Source of the DNA: DATJSJ01 sp035504175
GTDB lineage: Bacteria; Pseudomonadota; Alphaproteobacteria; Acetobacterales; Acetobacteraceae
Assembly (NCBI GenBank): GCA_035504175.1
Contig: DATJSJ010000199.1
Coordinates: 1 to 64,000, forward strand
Length of the DNA stretch: 64,000 bases
Reading direction: 5' to 3'
A model generated the notes under the pieces. The model made no database searches. It saw only the letters and a program-made list of their open reading frames with translations, and was not told the DNA's origin. Shown piece by piece: positions 53,200 through 62,075 of this stretch (the stretch's first letter is position 1; each line of letters begins with the position of its first letter). Position numbers and translations under genes: made by a program.

Positions 53200-54534
53200 A
53201 TGTCCGTCCGCCTCGCCGCACGCGGCCTGGCTTTCGCCGCTGCCGCCTGTCTGACGCTCGCCGCCGGCCGCGCCCGCGCCGATGTCACGCTGCTGTTCTG
53301 GCCCGGTCCGGAGAGCCAGGCGATGCAGAAGGTGATCGACGCGTTCAATGCCGGCCCGGGCAAGACCGACGGGTTCGCCGTCAAGCAGTTGCTGTTCAGC
53401 CGCACCGGCTATTTCGACAAGGAGCTGGCCGACCTCGCCGCCGGCAGCAAGGATTTCGACCTTGCTCTCGTCACCACCTACACGCTCGGTCGCTACGTGC
53501 CGTTCCTCTCGCCGGTCGGCGACTACGTCTCTGCGGCAGCGCAGCAGGCCTATGCGCCGGCTGCCCTCGACAGCCTGAAGTCGGACGGCGCGCTGTACGG
53601 CGTGCCGACCGATATCAGCGTGCATTTCCTCTACTACCGCACCGACCTGATCGACCGGCTGCTGAAGGACGCCGCCTGGCAGAAGGAGTACGCGGCGATC
53701 GCGAAGGCGAGGCTTGGCGAGACCATGACGCCCAAGCCGCCCGCGGACTGGCACTGGGACGATTACGTGGCGACCAGCCTGTTCTTCACCAAATCGCTCA
53801 ACCAGGCCTCGCCGGTGCGCTACGGCACGGTGCTGCAGCTCAAGAACCTGATCTTCAACGTCATGCTGTGGGATGACACGCTGGTCGCCGACGGCGGCAA
53901 CTGGCTGACCGCGGCCGGCAAGCCGGAGATCGACAGCGCCCCGACGATGAAGGCGGTGCGGACCTACCTCACGATCATCCAGGACCATGCGACGCCGCCC
54001 GGCAGCATCGACTACGAATTCCCCGAAGCGAACCAGGCTTTCGGCAGCGGCCAGGTGGCGACCATGCTGCAATGGAATGCCGCCTACGCGATCGTCAATG
54101 ATCCGAAACAGATGCCGATGACCGCGGGTCATGTCGGCATTGCGCCGATGCCCGCCGGTCCGGCAGGCCACAAGACGCATCTGCACAGCCTCGGCATCGG
54201 CCTGAACAAGGCGTCGACGCACAAGCAGCAGGCGGGCATGTTCCTCACCTATCTCGCGACCGAGCCGGCGATGGAGATCTACGCCAAGGCCGGCGGCACG
54301 CCGCCGATGCCGGCGGTGCTGCAGGGGATGGCGGCGACACATCCGGACTTTGCCCTCGTGGCCAAGGAGGCGGCACAGGACGGCTACGTCATCCGCGGCG
54401 GCACGGCGTCCACCGCCATGGCGATCTATACGCTGCTGGCGGAGAAACTCTCGGCCATCTGGTCGGGTCAGGTCTTCCCGGCCGACGGACTGAAATCGGT
54501 GCAGCAGGGCATGGCGTCGGTGCTGAAGCCGTGA
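53200..54534 (+). CDS. CUT1-type sugar ABC transporter, extracellular binding protein
   Basis: 444 residues with a signal peptide at about 1-28 (SVRLAARGLAFAAAACLTLA, then RARAD). The mature protein has the UgpB/MalE-like fold: VTLLFWPGPESQAMQKVIDA, FDLALVTTYTLGRYV, GALYGVPTDISVHFLYYRTD and QVATMLQWNAAYAIV. CGGAGGA just before ATG 53200 supports the start, 25 bases after nanE. Two permease genes follow. The sugar is unknown; nanE next door suggests an amino sugar such as ManNAc or a related compound. Confidence 0.9.
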   Translation: MSVRLAARGLAFAAAACLTLAAGRARADVTLLFWPGPESQAMQKVIDAFNAGPGKTDGFAVKQLLFSRTGYFDKELADLAAGSKDFDLALVTTYTLGRYVPFLSPVGDYVSAAAQQAYAPAALDSLKSDGALYGVPTDISVHFLYYRTDLIDRLLKDAAWQKEYAAIAKARLGETMTPKPPADWHWDDYVATSLFFTKSLNQASPVRYGTVLQLKNLIFNVMLWDDTLVADGGNWLTAAGKPEIDSAPTMKAVRTYLTIIQDHATPPGSIDYEFPEANQAFGSGQVATMLQWNAAYAIVNDPKQMPMTAGHVGIAPMPAGPAGHKTHLHSLGIGLNKASTHKQQAGMFLTYLATEPAMEIYAKAGGTPPMPAVLQGMAATHPDFALVAKEAAQDGYVIRGGTASTAMAIYTLLAEKLSAIWSGQVFPADGLKSVQQGMASVLKP

Positions 54535-54606
54535 GCCGCGGCGCCGTGCGACGCCGGCCTTGATCCGTCGCGGCGGGCATGCTCCCGCGCACCGCCAGCG
54601 CGCCCG

Positions 54607-55482
54607 GTGCCTGCGCCGCGGGTAATCCGCCGCCGCGAGGGCTGGCTGCTGATCGCGCCATTGGCAGCCTTCCTCGTGCTGTGGCTCGGCTTTCCGTTCC
54701 TGACCGATGTCGTCTACAGCGTCTCGCAGGTCGGATTCACGACGCTGCGCCAGCCGCGCCTGTCCGGGTTCGGCCACTACGCCGCGGTCTTGCGGGATGC
54801 CGCGTTCTGGCACGCGATGGGCTTCTCGTTCCGCTACGCGGCGGTCGAGACCGTGGTGCAGGTCGCGGCCGGGCTGGCGCTCGCCGTCGCACTCGCACCG
54901 ATCCTGTCGCGCCATCGCTTCCTGCTCGCCTTCATCCTGCTGCCGCTGATGATCGCGCCGGCGCTGAACGGGCTGATGTACCGGCTGATGCTGAACGATT
55001 TCGTCGGAATCATTCCGGCCTATCTCGGAATGCTCAGTCTCTCGCCCGACCTGCTGAGCACCGGCTGGGTGTTCGTGACGGTGGCGGCGATCGACGCGGT
55101 GCAGAACACGCCCTTCACGGTGCTGCTGGTGCTGGCGGCGCTGCAGGCGATTCCCGGCGAGTTGCGCGACGCAGCGCGGGTCGACGGCGCCTCCGCCTGG
55201 CAGGAATTCCGCCGCGTCGTGCTGCCGCTGCTGCTGCCGGTGCTCGGCATCGCCGGGCTGGTGCGCTTCATCGACAGCTTCCGCGTCTTCGATCACATCT
55301 ACGTCCTGACCGGCGGCGGGCCGGGAAATGAAACGACCGGAATCAGCATCTACATCTACAAGGCGTTCTTCCAGCAGCAGCAGCTCGGGCTTGCCGTCGC
55401 CGCCTCGATGATCCTGCTGCTGCTGTCGCTCGCGGCACTGTCGCTGCTGATGCACCGCTCGCTGCGCGGAGCCGTCGCGTGA
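54607..55482 (+). CDS. CUT1-type sugar ABC transporter permease 1
   Basis: A 291-residue UgpA/MalF-type permease with six hydrophobic segments (APLAAFLVLWLGFPFLTDVV onward). The EAA loop ELRDAARVDGASAWQEFRRV, then VLPLLLPVLGIAGLVR, contacts the ATPase. FDHIYVLTGGGPGNETTGIS is the late family motif. The start is a GTG at 54607. Its stop overlaps the second permease start by 4 bases. Confidence 0.92.
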   Translation: MPAPRVIRRREGWLLIAPLAAFLVLWLGFPFLTDVVYSVSQVGFTTLRQPRLSGFGHYAAVLRDAAFWHAMGFSFRYAAVETVVQVAAGLALAVALAPILSRHRFLLAFILLPLMIAPALNGLMYRLMLNDFVGIIPAYLGMLSLSPDLLSTGWVFVTVAAIDAVQNTPFTVLLVLAALQAIPGELRDAARVDGASAWQEFRRVVLPLLLPVLGIAGLVRFIDSFRVFDHIYVLTGGGPGNETTGISIYIYKAFFQQQQLGLAVAASMILLLLSLAALSLLMHRSLRGAVA

Positions 55483-56294
55483 TCGGCCGCACACTGCGCT
55501 GGCTGCTGTTTCTCCTGACCGTGCTGCTGCTGAACCTGCCGGTGATCGTCACCGTCCTGACCTCGCTCAAGACCGACGCGGACATCAATGCCAGCCCGCC
55601 GGTCTGGCTCTTTGCCCCGACGCTCGCGCATTACCGCGCGGTGCTGGACGACCCGACGCTCGATTTCCCACGCTACCTCGCCAACAGCACGGTGATCGCG
55701 GGAGGCGGCACGCTGCTCGCCCTCGCACTCGCGGTCCCGGCCGCCTACGGCATGGTGCGCTCCGGCGCCGGGGCACGTCTCGTGCTGCCGCTGATGGTCA
55801 ACCTGCGCGCCGTGCCGCTGGTGGTGTTCGCGATCCCGTTCTACCTGATGTACCAGGTGCTGGGCCTGCTGGACACGCGGCTCGGCCTCGCCCTAATCGC
55901 CTGCATCATCAACCTGCCGCTGTCGCTCCTGATCGCGGTCAATGCCATCGCCGAGCTGCCGCTGGAGATCGAGGACGCTGCGCGCGTCGATGGCGCGCGC
56001 ACGCGGGTGATCCTGGCGCGGATCGTGCTGCCGCTGGCGCGGCCGATGCTGATCTCGGCCGGCATTCTCGGCTTCATCACGGCATGGAACGAGTTCCTGT
56101 TCGGCCTGATCCTCTCCACCCGCAACGCCGTGCCGGTCACCGTCGCCGCCACCTTTTTCACCACCAGTTTCGGCGTGCGCTGGGGCGATACCGCGGCAGC
56201 GATGGTGCTGAGCATGGCGCCGCCGATGGTGCTCGGGCTGGTCGCCGCGCGCGGCATCGGCAGCGCCCTGACCACGGGCGCGGTGAAAGGCTGA
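55479..56294 (+). CDS. CUT1-type sugar ABC transporter permease 2
   Basis: A 271-residue UgpE/MalG-type permease with six hydrophobic segments. The EAA loop is LPLEIEDAARVDGARTRVIL, then ARIVLPLARPMLISAG, and ITAWNEFLFGLILS is the usual MalG end motif. GTG start inside GTGA overlap with permease 1. No ATPase gene follows; the next 660 bases are non-coding, so a shared MalK/UgpC-type ATPase elsewhere must energise the system. Confidence 0.92.
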   Translation: MIGRTLRWLLFLLTVLLLNLPVIVTVLTSLKTDADINASPPVWLFAPTLAHYRAVLDDPTLDFPRYLANSTVIAGGGTLLALALAVPAAYGMVRSGAGARLVLPLMVNLRAVPLVVFAIPFYLMYQVLGLLDTRLGLALIACIINLPLSLLIAVNAIAELPLEIEDAARVDGARTRVILARIVLPLARPMLISAGILGFITAWNEFLFGLILSTRNAVPVTVAATFFTTSFGVRWGDTAAAMVLSMAPPMVLGLVAARGIGSALTTGAVKG

Positions 56295-56947
56295 CGGCTG
56301 CGATGGACGGGCGCCCCATCCCTCTCTGAAACAAGGGGCCGGACCGGAAACGCTCGGCGCACTCGTCGCGCGGCCCTCTGCCGCGCGCGGGACCCAGCGC
56401 ATGTCGCAATCTGGGAAGCGGTCGCCCCGACCGGCGCCGCATGGGCGACGCCAAGCGATACGGTATCCCGGCCCGCCGCCGGGTCACGCAGGCGTGACCG
56501 CGTGCCGGCGGCAGCGCCGGCACAGCGCGCGCAGCCGCCGAGACCGCCGCCTTGCCAGGCGCCGGACCGGCACAGCGCCCGCGCCGCGGCGACCTACGGA
56601 CCGCTTCCCGATGCCGCGACATCCGGCGCACCGGCCAGCCGCGGCGCATGCCAGGGGCTCGACGCGACCGGCGTAGCGGTCCGCGCCGGCAATTCCCACT
56701 ATCCCGAGACGCAATCGTGCCGACGCAATCAGCGCTCGCACGCGGCATGCCCGCATGCCGACCGACGAGAGCCGCGGCACCTCGCAGGTCCGCGCCAGCC
56801 CGTGTCAGGTGCCCGGGCGTGGGGCCGTGTTAGCGACCACGACCGGGCCCGGCTTGGCCCGGAGGCGGTTTGCGGCCAAGGTCGCCCCATCTCTGGTCAC
56901 ACGCCATTGTCAATCGGGGCCGCCGCGCCCGACGCGGCCCGCCGTCC
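56295..56947. other. 650-bp intergenic region with hairpins, no gene seen
   Basis: No credible coding frame: short frames here are arginine/alanine-rich and match nothing known. Two adjacent hairpins stand out: GGTCACG/CGTGACC with loop CAGG at 56482-56499, and GTGCCGGC/GCCGGCAC near 56502-56522. They may end the transporter transcript or be debris of a lost gene such as the missing ATPase; I saw no ATPase motif in it. Confidence 0.4.
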
Positions 56948-56960
56948 GGGAGGATAGTCG

Positions 56961-57602
56961 CTGCCAATACCGATCCTTGATCACCCGGCCGTACATCACG
57001 CCATCCATCACTACGGATACGGCGCGGTGGCCCTCGTGGTCGGCCTGGAAAGCATGGGGATCCCGCTCCCCGGCGAGACCCTGCTGGTCGGCGCCGCCCT
57101 CTACGCCGCGGCAACGCACCGGCTGGACATCGCGCTGCTGGTCCTGGCGGCGACCGCCGGCGCGGTGATCGGTGACAATCTCGGCTACCTGGTCGGCCGC
57201 GCCGTCGGCGTGCCGCTCCTGGAACGCTATGGCAACAAAGTCGGATTGACCGAGCGCCGCCTGCGCCTCGGCCAGTACCTGTTCCGCCATCACGGCGGCA
57301 AGGTGGTGTTCTTCGGCCGCTTCGTCAGCGTGCTGCGCACCCTGGCCGCCCTGCTGGCCGGCGCCAACCGGATGCACTGGCTCTCCTTCCTGGTGTTCAA
57401 CTTCCTCGGCGGGGTGATCTGGGCGAGCTGCTACGGCTTCGGCGCCTATCTGCTGGGCAAGGAGATCATCCGACTCGAGCGGCCGCTCGCCATCGCCGCC
57501 TCGGTCATCGCGGTCGTCACGATCGTGGTCGCCTTCTACCTGTTCCGACGCAACGAGGCGCGCATCCACGAGGCCGTCGAGCGGGAGATGACGCGGCCAT
57601 AA
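56961..57602 (+). CDS. DedA family membrane protein
   Basis: A DedA/SNARE-associated family protein of about 213 residues. ESMGIPLPGETLLVGAALYA, GAVIGDNLGYLVGRAVG and VVFFGRFVSVLRTLAALLAG are the core motifs. DedA proteins are linked to lipid transport and membrane potential. The frame opens after a TAG at 56955. Homology requires about 20 residues before the first GTG (57027). A CTG at 56961 directly behind GGGAGGA (56948-56954) gives the N-terminus PIPILDHPAVHHAIHHYGYG, which fits the family (YG-AV before the first helix). I therefore propose CTG; GTG 57027 would give a shortened first helix. Confidence 0.82.
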   Translation: MPIPILDHPAVHHAIHHYGYGAVALVVGLESMGIPLPGETLLVGAALYAAATHRLDIALLVLAATAGAVIGDNLGYLVGRAVGVPLLERYGNKVGLTERRLRLGQYLFRHHGGKVVFFGRFVSVLRTLAALLAGANRMHWLSFLVFNFLGGVIWASCYGFGAYLLGKEIIRLERPLAIAASVIAVVTIVVAFYLFRRNEARIHEAVEREMTRP

Positions 57603-57640
57603 AGGCGCCGGGCCTGGCGCGGGGTGGGTGGCGCCCGACG

Positions 57641-58756
57641 TCACCCCGCCGTCGCGGAGTCCCCCAGATAGTGGAACAGCACCTGCTGCCACCAGTCGCT
57701 TTGCACCGCCTGCAGCAGGGCGCGATCGATCGACTCGCGCAACGGAGAATTGGTCGGCAGCGCGATGCCGTAGGTCTGTTTGTCGAAGACGAGCGGCAGC
57801 ACGCGAATTGCGCCCTCGAAGTTCTGCTTCACCAGCCAGGCGAGAATCGGCCGGTCGTAGACGAAGGCATCGATCCGGTGCGCGCGCAGCGCCCGCAAAC
57901 CGGCCTCCGCCGTGGGGTATTCGGTCGCGGCGATCTGCGCATGATCGAGGTAGCCGATCGTGGACGAATCGGCGACGGCTCCCACCTCCACCGAGTGCAG
58001 GTCGCCGACCTGGTGCACCGAGCCTTGCAGCCGGCTCGCCGTCAACGCGGTGGTGATGCCGGCGGTGAAACTCGATATCACGATCACCGAGGCGAACATC
58101 CACGCGATGGCCAACAGCCGGCCGGCCAGCGTGGTCGGCGCCTTGTCGCCGTAACCGACCGTGGTCATGGTCACCGCCGACCACCAGAACCCGGACCCGA
58201 GCCCGCGCAACATGCCGCCCTTGAACTGCTCGTTGCGGCGGCGCTCGAACGTCCAGATGAGCAGCCCGACCCCGAGCAGCAACCCGGCCAGTGCCAGCAC
58301 CACCTGGATGAAGCCGAGCGAAACCAGGCTGCGCAACAGCCACCAGAACCCGCCGCCGCGGCTCGCCGGCACGGCGATGCCGAGCCCGGTGGTGTAGAAC
58401 GGTTGCGAGAAATCCAGCCGCTTCTCGCGATCGGCCGTGATGGTCAGGGCCGCGACGCCGGCGTCGTAGCGGCCCTGCGCCACGCCATCGAGCAGGCCCT
58501 GCAGATCGGTCTGCTCCAGTCGGTACTTCCAGCCGAGCTGCCTGGCGATGCGCTGCCAGAGCGCGATGCTGATCCCCTCCCACTGTCCGTTGGGCCCGCG
58601 GAACGCGAAAGGCGGCGCCGGCTTGGTGCCGATCACCAACGTCCGGGAGACGCTCGGCGGCGCGGGGGCCGGCGTCTGGGCGAGTGCCGGAACCGGCCCC
58701 GCCGCAAGCGCCGCGCCCAGCGCCAGCGCCGCACACCGGCGCGCCTGATGCCTCAC
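57641..58756 (-). CDS. GluR0-like ligand-gated potassium channel
   Basis: 371 residues. A signal peptide (about 1-26) is followed by the first lobe of an amino-acid-binding domain (LVIGTKPAPPFAFRGPNGQW, GVAALTITADREKRLDFSQP). A pore module interrupts it: a helix at about 145-168, a P-loop TMTTVGYGD (filter residues about 199-204, potassium type), and a helix at about 212-232. The second lobe follows at about 245-360 (VGAVADSSTIGYLDHAQIAA, YDRPILAWLVKQNF). This is the layout of prokaryotic ionotropic glutamate receptors such as GluR0. The ligand is unknown. The GTG start overlaps the MscS stop, so the two channels are coupled. Confidence 0.88.
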   Translation of the reverse strand: MRHQARRCAALALGAALAAGPVPALAQTPAPAPPSVSRTLVIGTKPAPPFAFRGPNGQWEGISIALWQRIARQLGWKYRLEQTDLQGLLDGVAQGRYDAGVAALTITADREKRLDFSQPFYTTGLGIAVPASRGGGFWWLLRSLVSLGFIQVVLALAGLLLGVGLLIWTFERRRNEQFKGGMLRGLGSGFWWSAVTMTTVGYGDKAPTTLAGRLLAIAWMFASVIVISSFTAGITTALTASRLQGSVHQVGDLHSVEVGAVADSSTIGYLDHAQIAATEYPTAEAGLRALRAHRIDAFVYDRPILAWLVKQNFEGAIRVLPLVFDKQTYGIALPTNSPLRESIDRALLQAVQSDWWQQVLFHYLGDSATAG

Positions 58757-59934
58757 GCGCGGCTGCGCGCCTGCTCGGCGCCGGCATGTGCCATTGGCGG
58801 CGGCGCGGCGCGCTCGGCGGGCTCGACCGCGCGCGGCATCCAGCGGGCGCCGGCGCCGACCAGCTCGGTGCGCCGGCGGGGCAGCGCCTCGGGGTATTCG
58901 GTCTGCAGGAAATGCAGCAATTGCTCGCGCACCTGGCAGCGCAGGTCGAAGGCGGAGGAGGCGTTGCGCGCGCTCACCAGCACCCGGACCTGAACCGTAT
59001 GCTCCGTCGCGTCGATCATCTGCACCGCCGCGGCCCGCTTGTCCCATAGCCGATGGCCGTCGAGGATCTCGTCGAGCTTGGCGCGCAGCCGGTCCATCGG
59101 CACCGAATAGTCGAGATAGAGGATGATCGGGCCGAGCAGCGCGGCACTTTCATGCGTCCAGTTCTGGAACGGCCTCTCGATGAAGTAGGAGAGCGGCACG
59201 ATCAGCCGGCGCAGGTCCCAGATCCGGATCACCACGTAGGTGCTGGCGATGGTCTCGATCCAGCCCCACTCGCCCTCCACCACCACCGCGTCCTCGACGC
59301 GGATCGGCTGCGTCATCGCGATCTGGATGCCGGCGAACAGGTTGCTCAGGATCGGCCGTGCGGCAAGGCCGACGACCAGGCCGGCGGCCCCTGCCGAGGC
59401 GAACAGGCTGACGCCGTATTGCCGCACCGTCGCGAAGGTCATCAGCGCCGCGGCGACGGTCACGAGCACGATCAGGGTCTGTGCCGTGCGGCGGAGGATG
59501 TTGACCTGCGTGACGTGCTTGCGCGCCAGCAGATTGTCCTCGGCATCCATCCGGAAGCGCCCGAGATAGAACTCCGAGCCGAGATCGAGCACCCGCAGCG
59601 CGCCCCAGCCGACGGCGCAGATGAACGCGACCAGCAGCATGTGCGCGACGACGATGGTGGCGGCGTAGGAGAGCTGCGCCGGCGCCAGCGCGGCGCCGAG
59701 CACGATCACCAGCCAGATGACCTCGCCCGGTCCTTCGCTGCGCCGAACCGCCGCGTCGGCGAACGGCCCCGCGCGACGCGCGAGTCGGATGATGGCGCTG
59801 AACAACCATCGGTAGAGGAACAGCGCCGCCACGGCGGCGATTGTCAGGATCAGGACGCTGACCACCCAGGGTGGCGCCCAGTAGAAGGCGCGACGTAGAT
59901 GGGCGGCTAAGGCGTTGGCCCAGTTGAAGTTCAT
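58753..59934 (-). CDS. MscS-family mechanosensitive channel
   Basis: About 393 residues. Four or five hydrophobic segments precede the pore-lining helix GAAGLVVGLAARPILSNLFA and the beta domain QPIRVEDAVVVEGEWGWIET, then IWDLRRLIVPLSYFIERPFQ. The C-terminal alpha/beta domain is present (VQVRVLVSARNASSAFDLRC). It should gate under membrane tension or ligand control. ATG 59934 has GAGAG upstream; ATG 59949 adds five residues. It follows pstA by 236 bases on the same strand and overlaps the GluR0-like gene. Confidence 0.9.
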   Translation of the reverse strand: MNFNWANALAAHLRRAFYWAPPWVVSVLILTIAAVAALFLYRWLFSAIIRLARRAGPFADAAVRRSEGPGEVIWLVIVLGAALAPAQLSYAATIVVAHMLLVAFICAVGWGALRVLDLGSEFYLGRFRMDAEDNLLARKHVTQVNILRRTAQTLIVLVTVAAALMTFATVRQYGVSLFASAGAAGLVVGLAARPILSNLFAGIQIAMTQPIRVEDAVVVEGEWGWIETIASTYVVIRIWDLRRLIVPLSYFIERPFQNWTHESAALLGPIILYLDYSVPMDRLRAKLDEILDGHRLWDKRAAAVQMIDATEHTVQVRVLVSARNASSAFDLRCQVREQLLHFLQTEYPEALPRRRTELVGAGARWMPRAVEPAERAAPPPMAHAGAEQARSRA

Positions 59935-60170
59935 CACGTGCTCTCGCATTGTTCGGGCCGCGCGAGGAGGCGGCTGCAGGTGCGAACGCGGTGCGGCGGC
60001 CCAAAGTGCCCGGCGTATGCAGGCGCGGATGACGCAGCGGTGAGGGAAGCCGGACAGCGGCGCACCGCCGCCCCGTCGGGCCGGCCGGCCCGTTCCTGGC
60101 TGTCCCCCAGACTTCGCAATCCACGTCGCAAGGTCAATGGGCTGGAGGCGAGGGTGCGAAATGCCGGCCG

Positions 60171-61067
60171 CTACATCCTGCGTTGGGCGCGGAGCAGGAT
60201 CATGCGTGAAGCAACGCTGATCAGCAGCACCATGCCGGTCACCAACAGCGCCGCCGCATAGGCAAGCGCATGCGCGGCGGCGAAGGGCTCGTTGATGAAG
60301 GCCCAGATGACGTAGGTGAGATAGCCGATCGGCGAGCCGGTCAGGTGGCCGTTCCAGGTGTAGTTCGACCACCCGGCGGTGTAGAGCAGCGGCGCCGTCT
60401 CGCCGACCGAGATCGCCAGCGCCAGCAGCACCCCCGTCACCACCGCCGGCATGGCGAGCCGCATCGAGATCCTGAGCGTCACGGTGCCAGCCCCGGCGCC
60501 CATCGCGTAGGCCGCCTCGCGCAGCGATTGCGGCACCTCGCCGAGCGCCACTTCGGTGGTGCGCGCCACGTAGGGCAGGCAGATGATGGCAAGCGTGATG
60601 CTGGCGGCGGCAACGGAGAACTTCCAGCCGAGCCCCTCCACCATCGTCACGTAGCCGAAATAGCCGAGCACGATCGAGGGCAGGCCGACCAGCACGTCGG
60701 AGAGGAAACGGATCACCCGGGCCCAGACCGAGCTGCGGAACTCGGCGGCATAGATGCCCGCCGATATGCCGAACGGGATCACCAGCAGCAGCGTGCCGAA
60801 CGCGAGCACGCAGGTGCCCTCGATCGCGTTCAGCAGCCCGCCGCCGGTGCCCTGGGTCACGGTGGTGAACAGGCTCGGCCGCAGCGCCGCGATGCCGCGC
60901 ACCAGAACGAGGCCGATGATCCAGACGATGGAAAGGCACAGCGCGGCCAGTGCGGCGCCGCACAGCACCCATGCCAGCATGCTGACCGCCCGGCGCCGGC
61001 TGATCCGGGCGTGCAGCCGCGCCTGCCGCATCACGATGGCCCGATCGGCGAGCGTCGCGTCGGGCAT
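60171..61067 (-). CDS. pstA: Phosphate ABC transporter permease PstA
   Basis: A 298-residue permease with six hydrophobic segments. ALRPSLFTTVTQGTGGGLLN, GTCVLAFGTLLLVIPFGISA, FLSDVLVGLPSIVLGYFGYV, LREAAYAMGAGAGTVTLRIS and ISVGETAPLLYTAGW are PstA blocks. It begins 3 bases after the pstC stop. Usually pstB follows pstA, but here the next gene is an mscS homologue. Between them (59935-60170) lies only a GC-rich stretch with a 16-nt palindrome (60078-60093). Confidence 0.94.
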   Translation of the reverse strand: MPDATLADRAIVMRQARLHARISRRRAVSMLAWVLCGAALAALCLSIVWIIGLVLVRGIAALRPSLFTTVTQGTGGGLLNAIEGTCVLAFGTLLLVIPFGISAGIYAAEFRSSVWARVIRFLSDVLVGLPSIVLGYFGYVTMVEGLGWKFSVAAASITLAIICLPYVARTTEVALGEVPQSLREAAYAMGAGAGTVTLRISMRLAMPAVVTGVLLALAISVGETAPLLYTAGWSNYTWNGHLTGSPIGYLTYVIWAFINEPFAAAHALAYAAALLVTGMVLLISVASRMILLRAQRRM

Positions 61068-61070
61068 GGC

Positions 61071-62075
61071 TCAGGCCCTTTGCTGGCTGGTCGCCGCGGT
61101 GGCGCGCGCCAGAATCAGCCGGGCGAGGACATTGACCAGGACGGCGATCAGGCACAGCACCAGCGCCACCTCGGCGAGCGCCCGGGTCGCCATGCCGGTC
61201 GGGTCCTGCAACGCGCTGTCGAGCTGCGAGGCGATGAAGGCGGCCATGGTCGAGATCGGCGCATAGATCGAATGCGGCAGCACGTTCAGCGCGTTGCCGC
61301 TGACCATCAGGACAGCCATGGTTTCGCCGAGCGCCCGGCCGGTGGCCAGGATGCCGGCGCCGATCAGCACCGGGCGCAGGCCCGGCAGGATCACCTTCCA
61401 GATCGTCTCGAAACGGGTGGCGCCGAGCGCTGCCGCGGCCTCGCGCATGTACATCGGCTGTGCCGTGATCGCGTCGCGCAGGGTCGCCGCGATCAGCGGC
61501 ACGATCATGAGCGACAGCACGAGCCCGGCGGTGAGCAGGCCGTAGCCGCTGCCGGCCGGCTCCCCGAACCAGGGGATCCAGCCCAGCAGGCCGGTCATCA
61601 GCGGGAAGATGTAGTGACCGAGCAGCGGGATCAGCACCGCATAGCCCCAGAGGCCGAACACCACGCTCGGCACCGCCGCCAGCATCTCGACCAGGAAGGA
61701 GAGCCAGAGCCGCGCCCGGCCGGGCAGCGCCTCGGCGAGAAACACCGCCGCACCCACCCCGACCGGCACCGCGATCAGCATGGCGATCGCGGTCGAGAGC
61801 AGCGTGCCGACGATCAGGAACAGGATGCCGTACTGCGCGCCCGGCAGGATCATCGCGCCGCCCTGGCTCACCGGCTCGGCGTAGAGGCTGCCGAGGTTCC
61901 AGGAATTCGACGCGATGAAGCCGAAGCCGTTGAAGCGGATCGCCGGCCAGGCATAGACGGCCAGGAACAGGACGATGGCGACGGCGCTGACCGGCACCGA
62001 GCCGCCGAGAATGGCCATGAGGCGTCGGAAATTCATGCCGATCCCGAAGCCGGGGGCCCGGCGGGCGCCGGTCAC
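61071..62075 (-). CDS. pstC: Phosphate ABC transporter permease PstC
   Basis: Up to 334 residues, six hydrophobic segments. FNGFGFIASNSWNLGS, EALPGRARLWLSFLVEMLAA then VPSVVFGLWG, MREAAAALGATRFETIWKVI and GRALGETMAVLMVSGN are PstC family marks. A GTG at 62075 shares one base with the pstS stop; ATG 62036 is an alternative start and closer to usual PstC lengths. PstC and PstA form the membrane channel for phosphate. Confidence 0.94.
   Translation of the reverse strand: MTGARRAPGFGIGMNFRRLMAILGGSVPVSAVAIVLFLAVYAWPAIRFNGFGFIASNSWNLGSLYAEPVSQGGAMILPGAQYGILFLIVGTLLSTAIAMLIAVPVGVGAAVFLAEALPGRARLWLSFLVEMLAAVPSVVFGLWGYAVLIPLLGHYIFPLMTGLLGWIPWFGEPAGSGYGLLTAGLVLSLMIVPLIAATLRDAITAQPMYMREAAAALGATRFETIWKVILPGLRPVLIGAGILATGRALGETMAVLMVSGNALNVLPHSIYAPISTMAAFIASQLDSALQDPTGMATRALAEVALVLCLIAVLVNVLARLILARATAATSQQRA

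Noticed and set aside
56401..57168. Several short frames in the gap before dedA
   Set aside because: Mutually overlapping, arginine-rich, no homology recognised and no ribosome sites.
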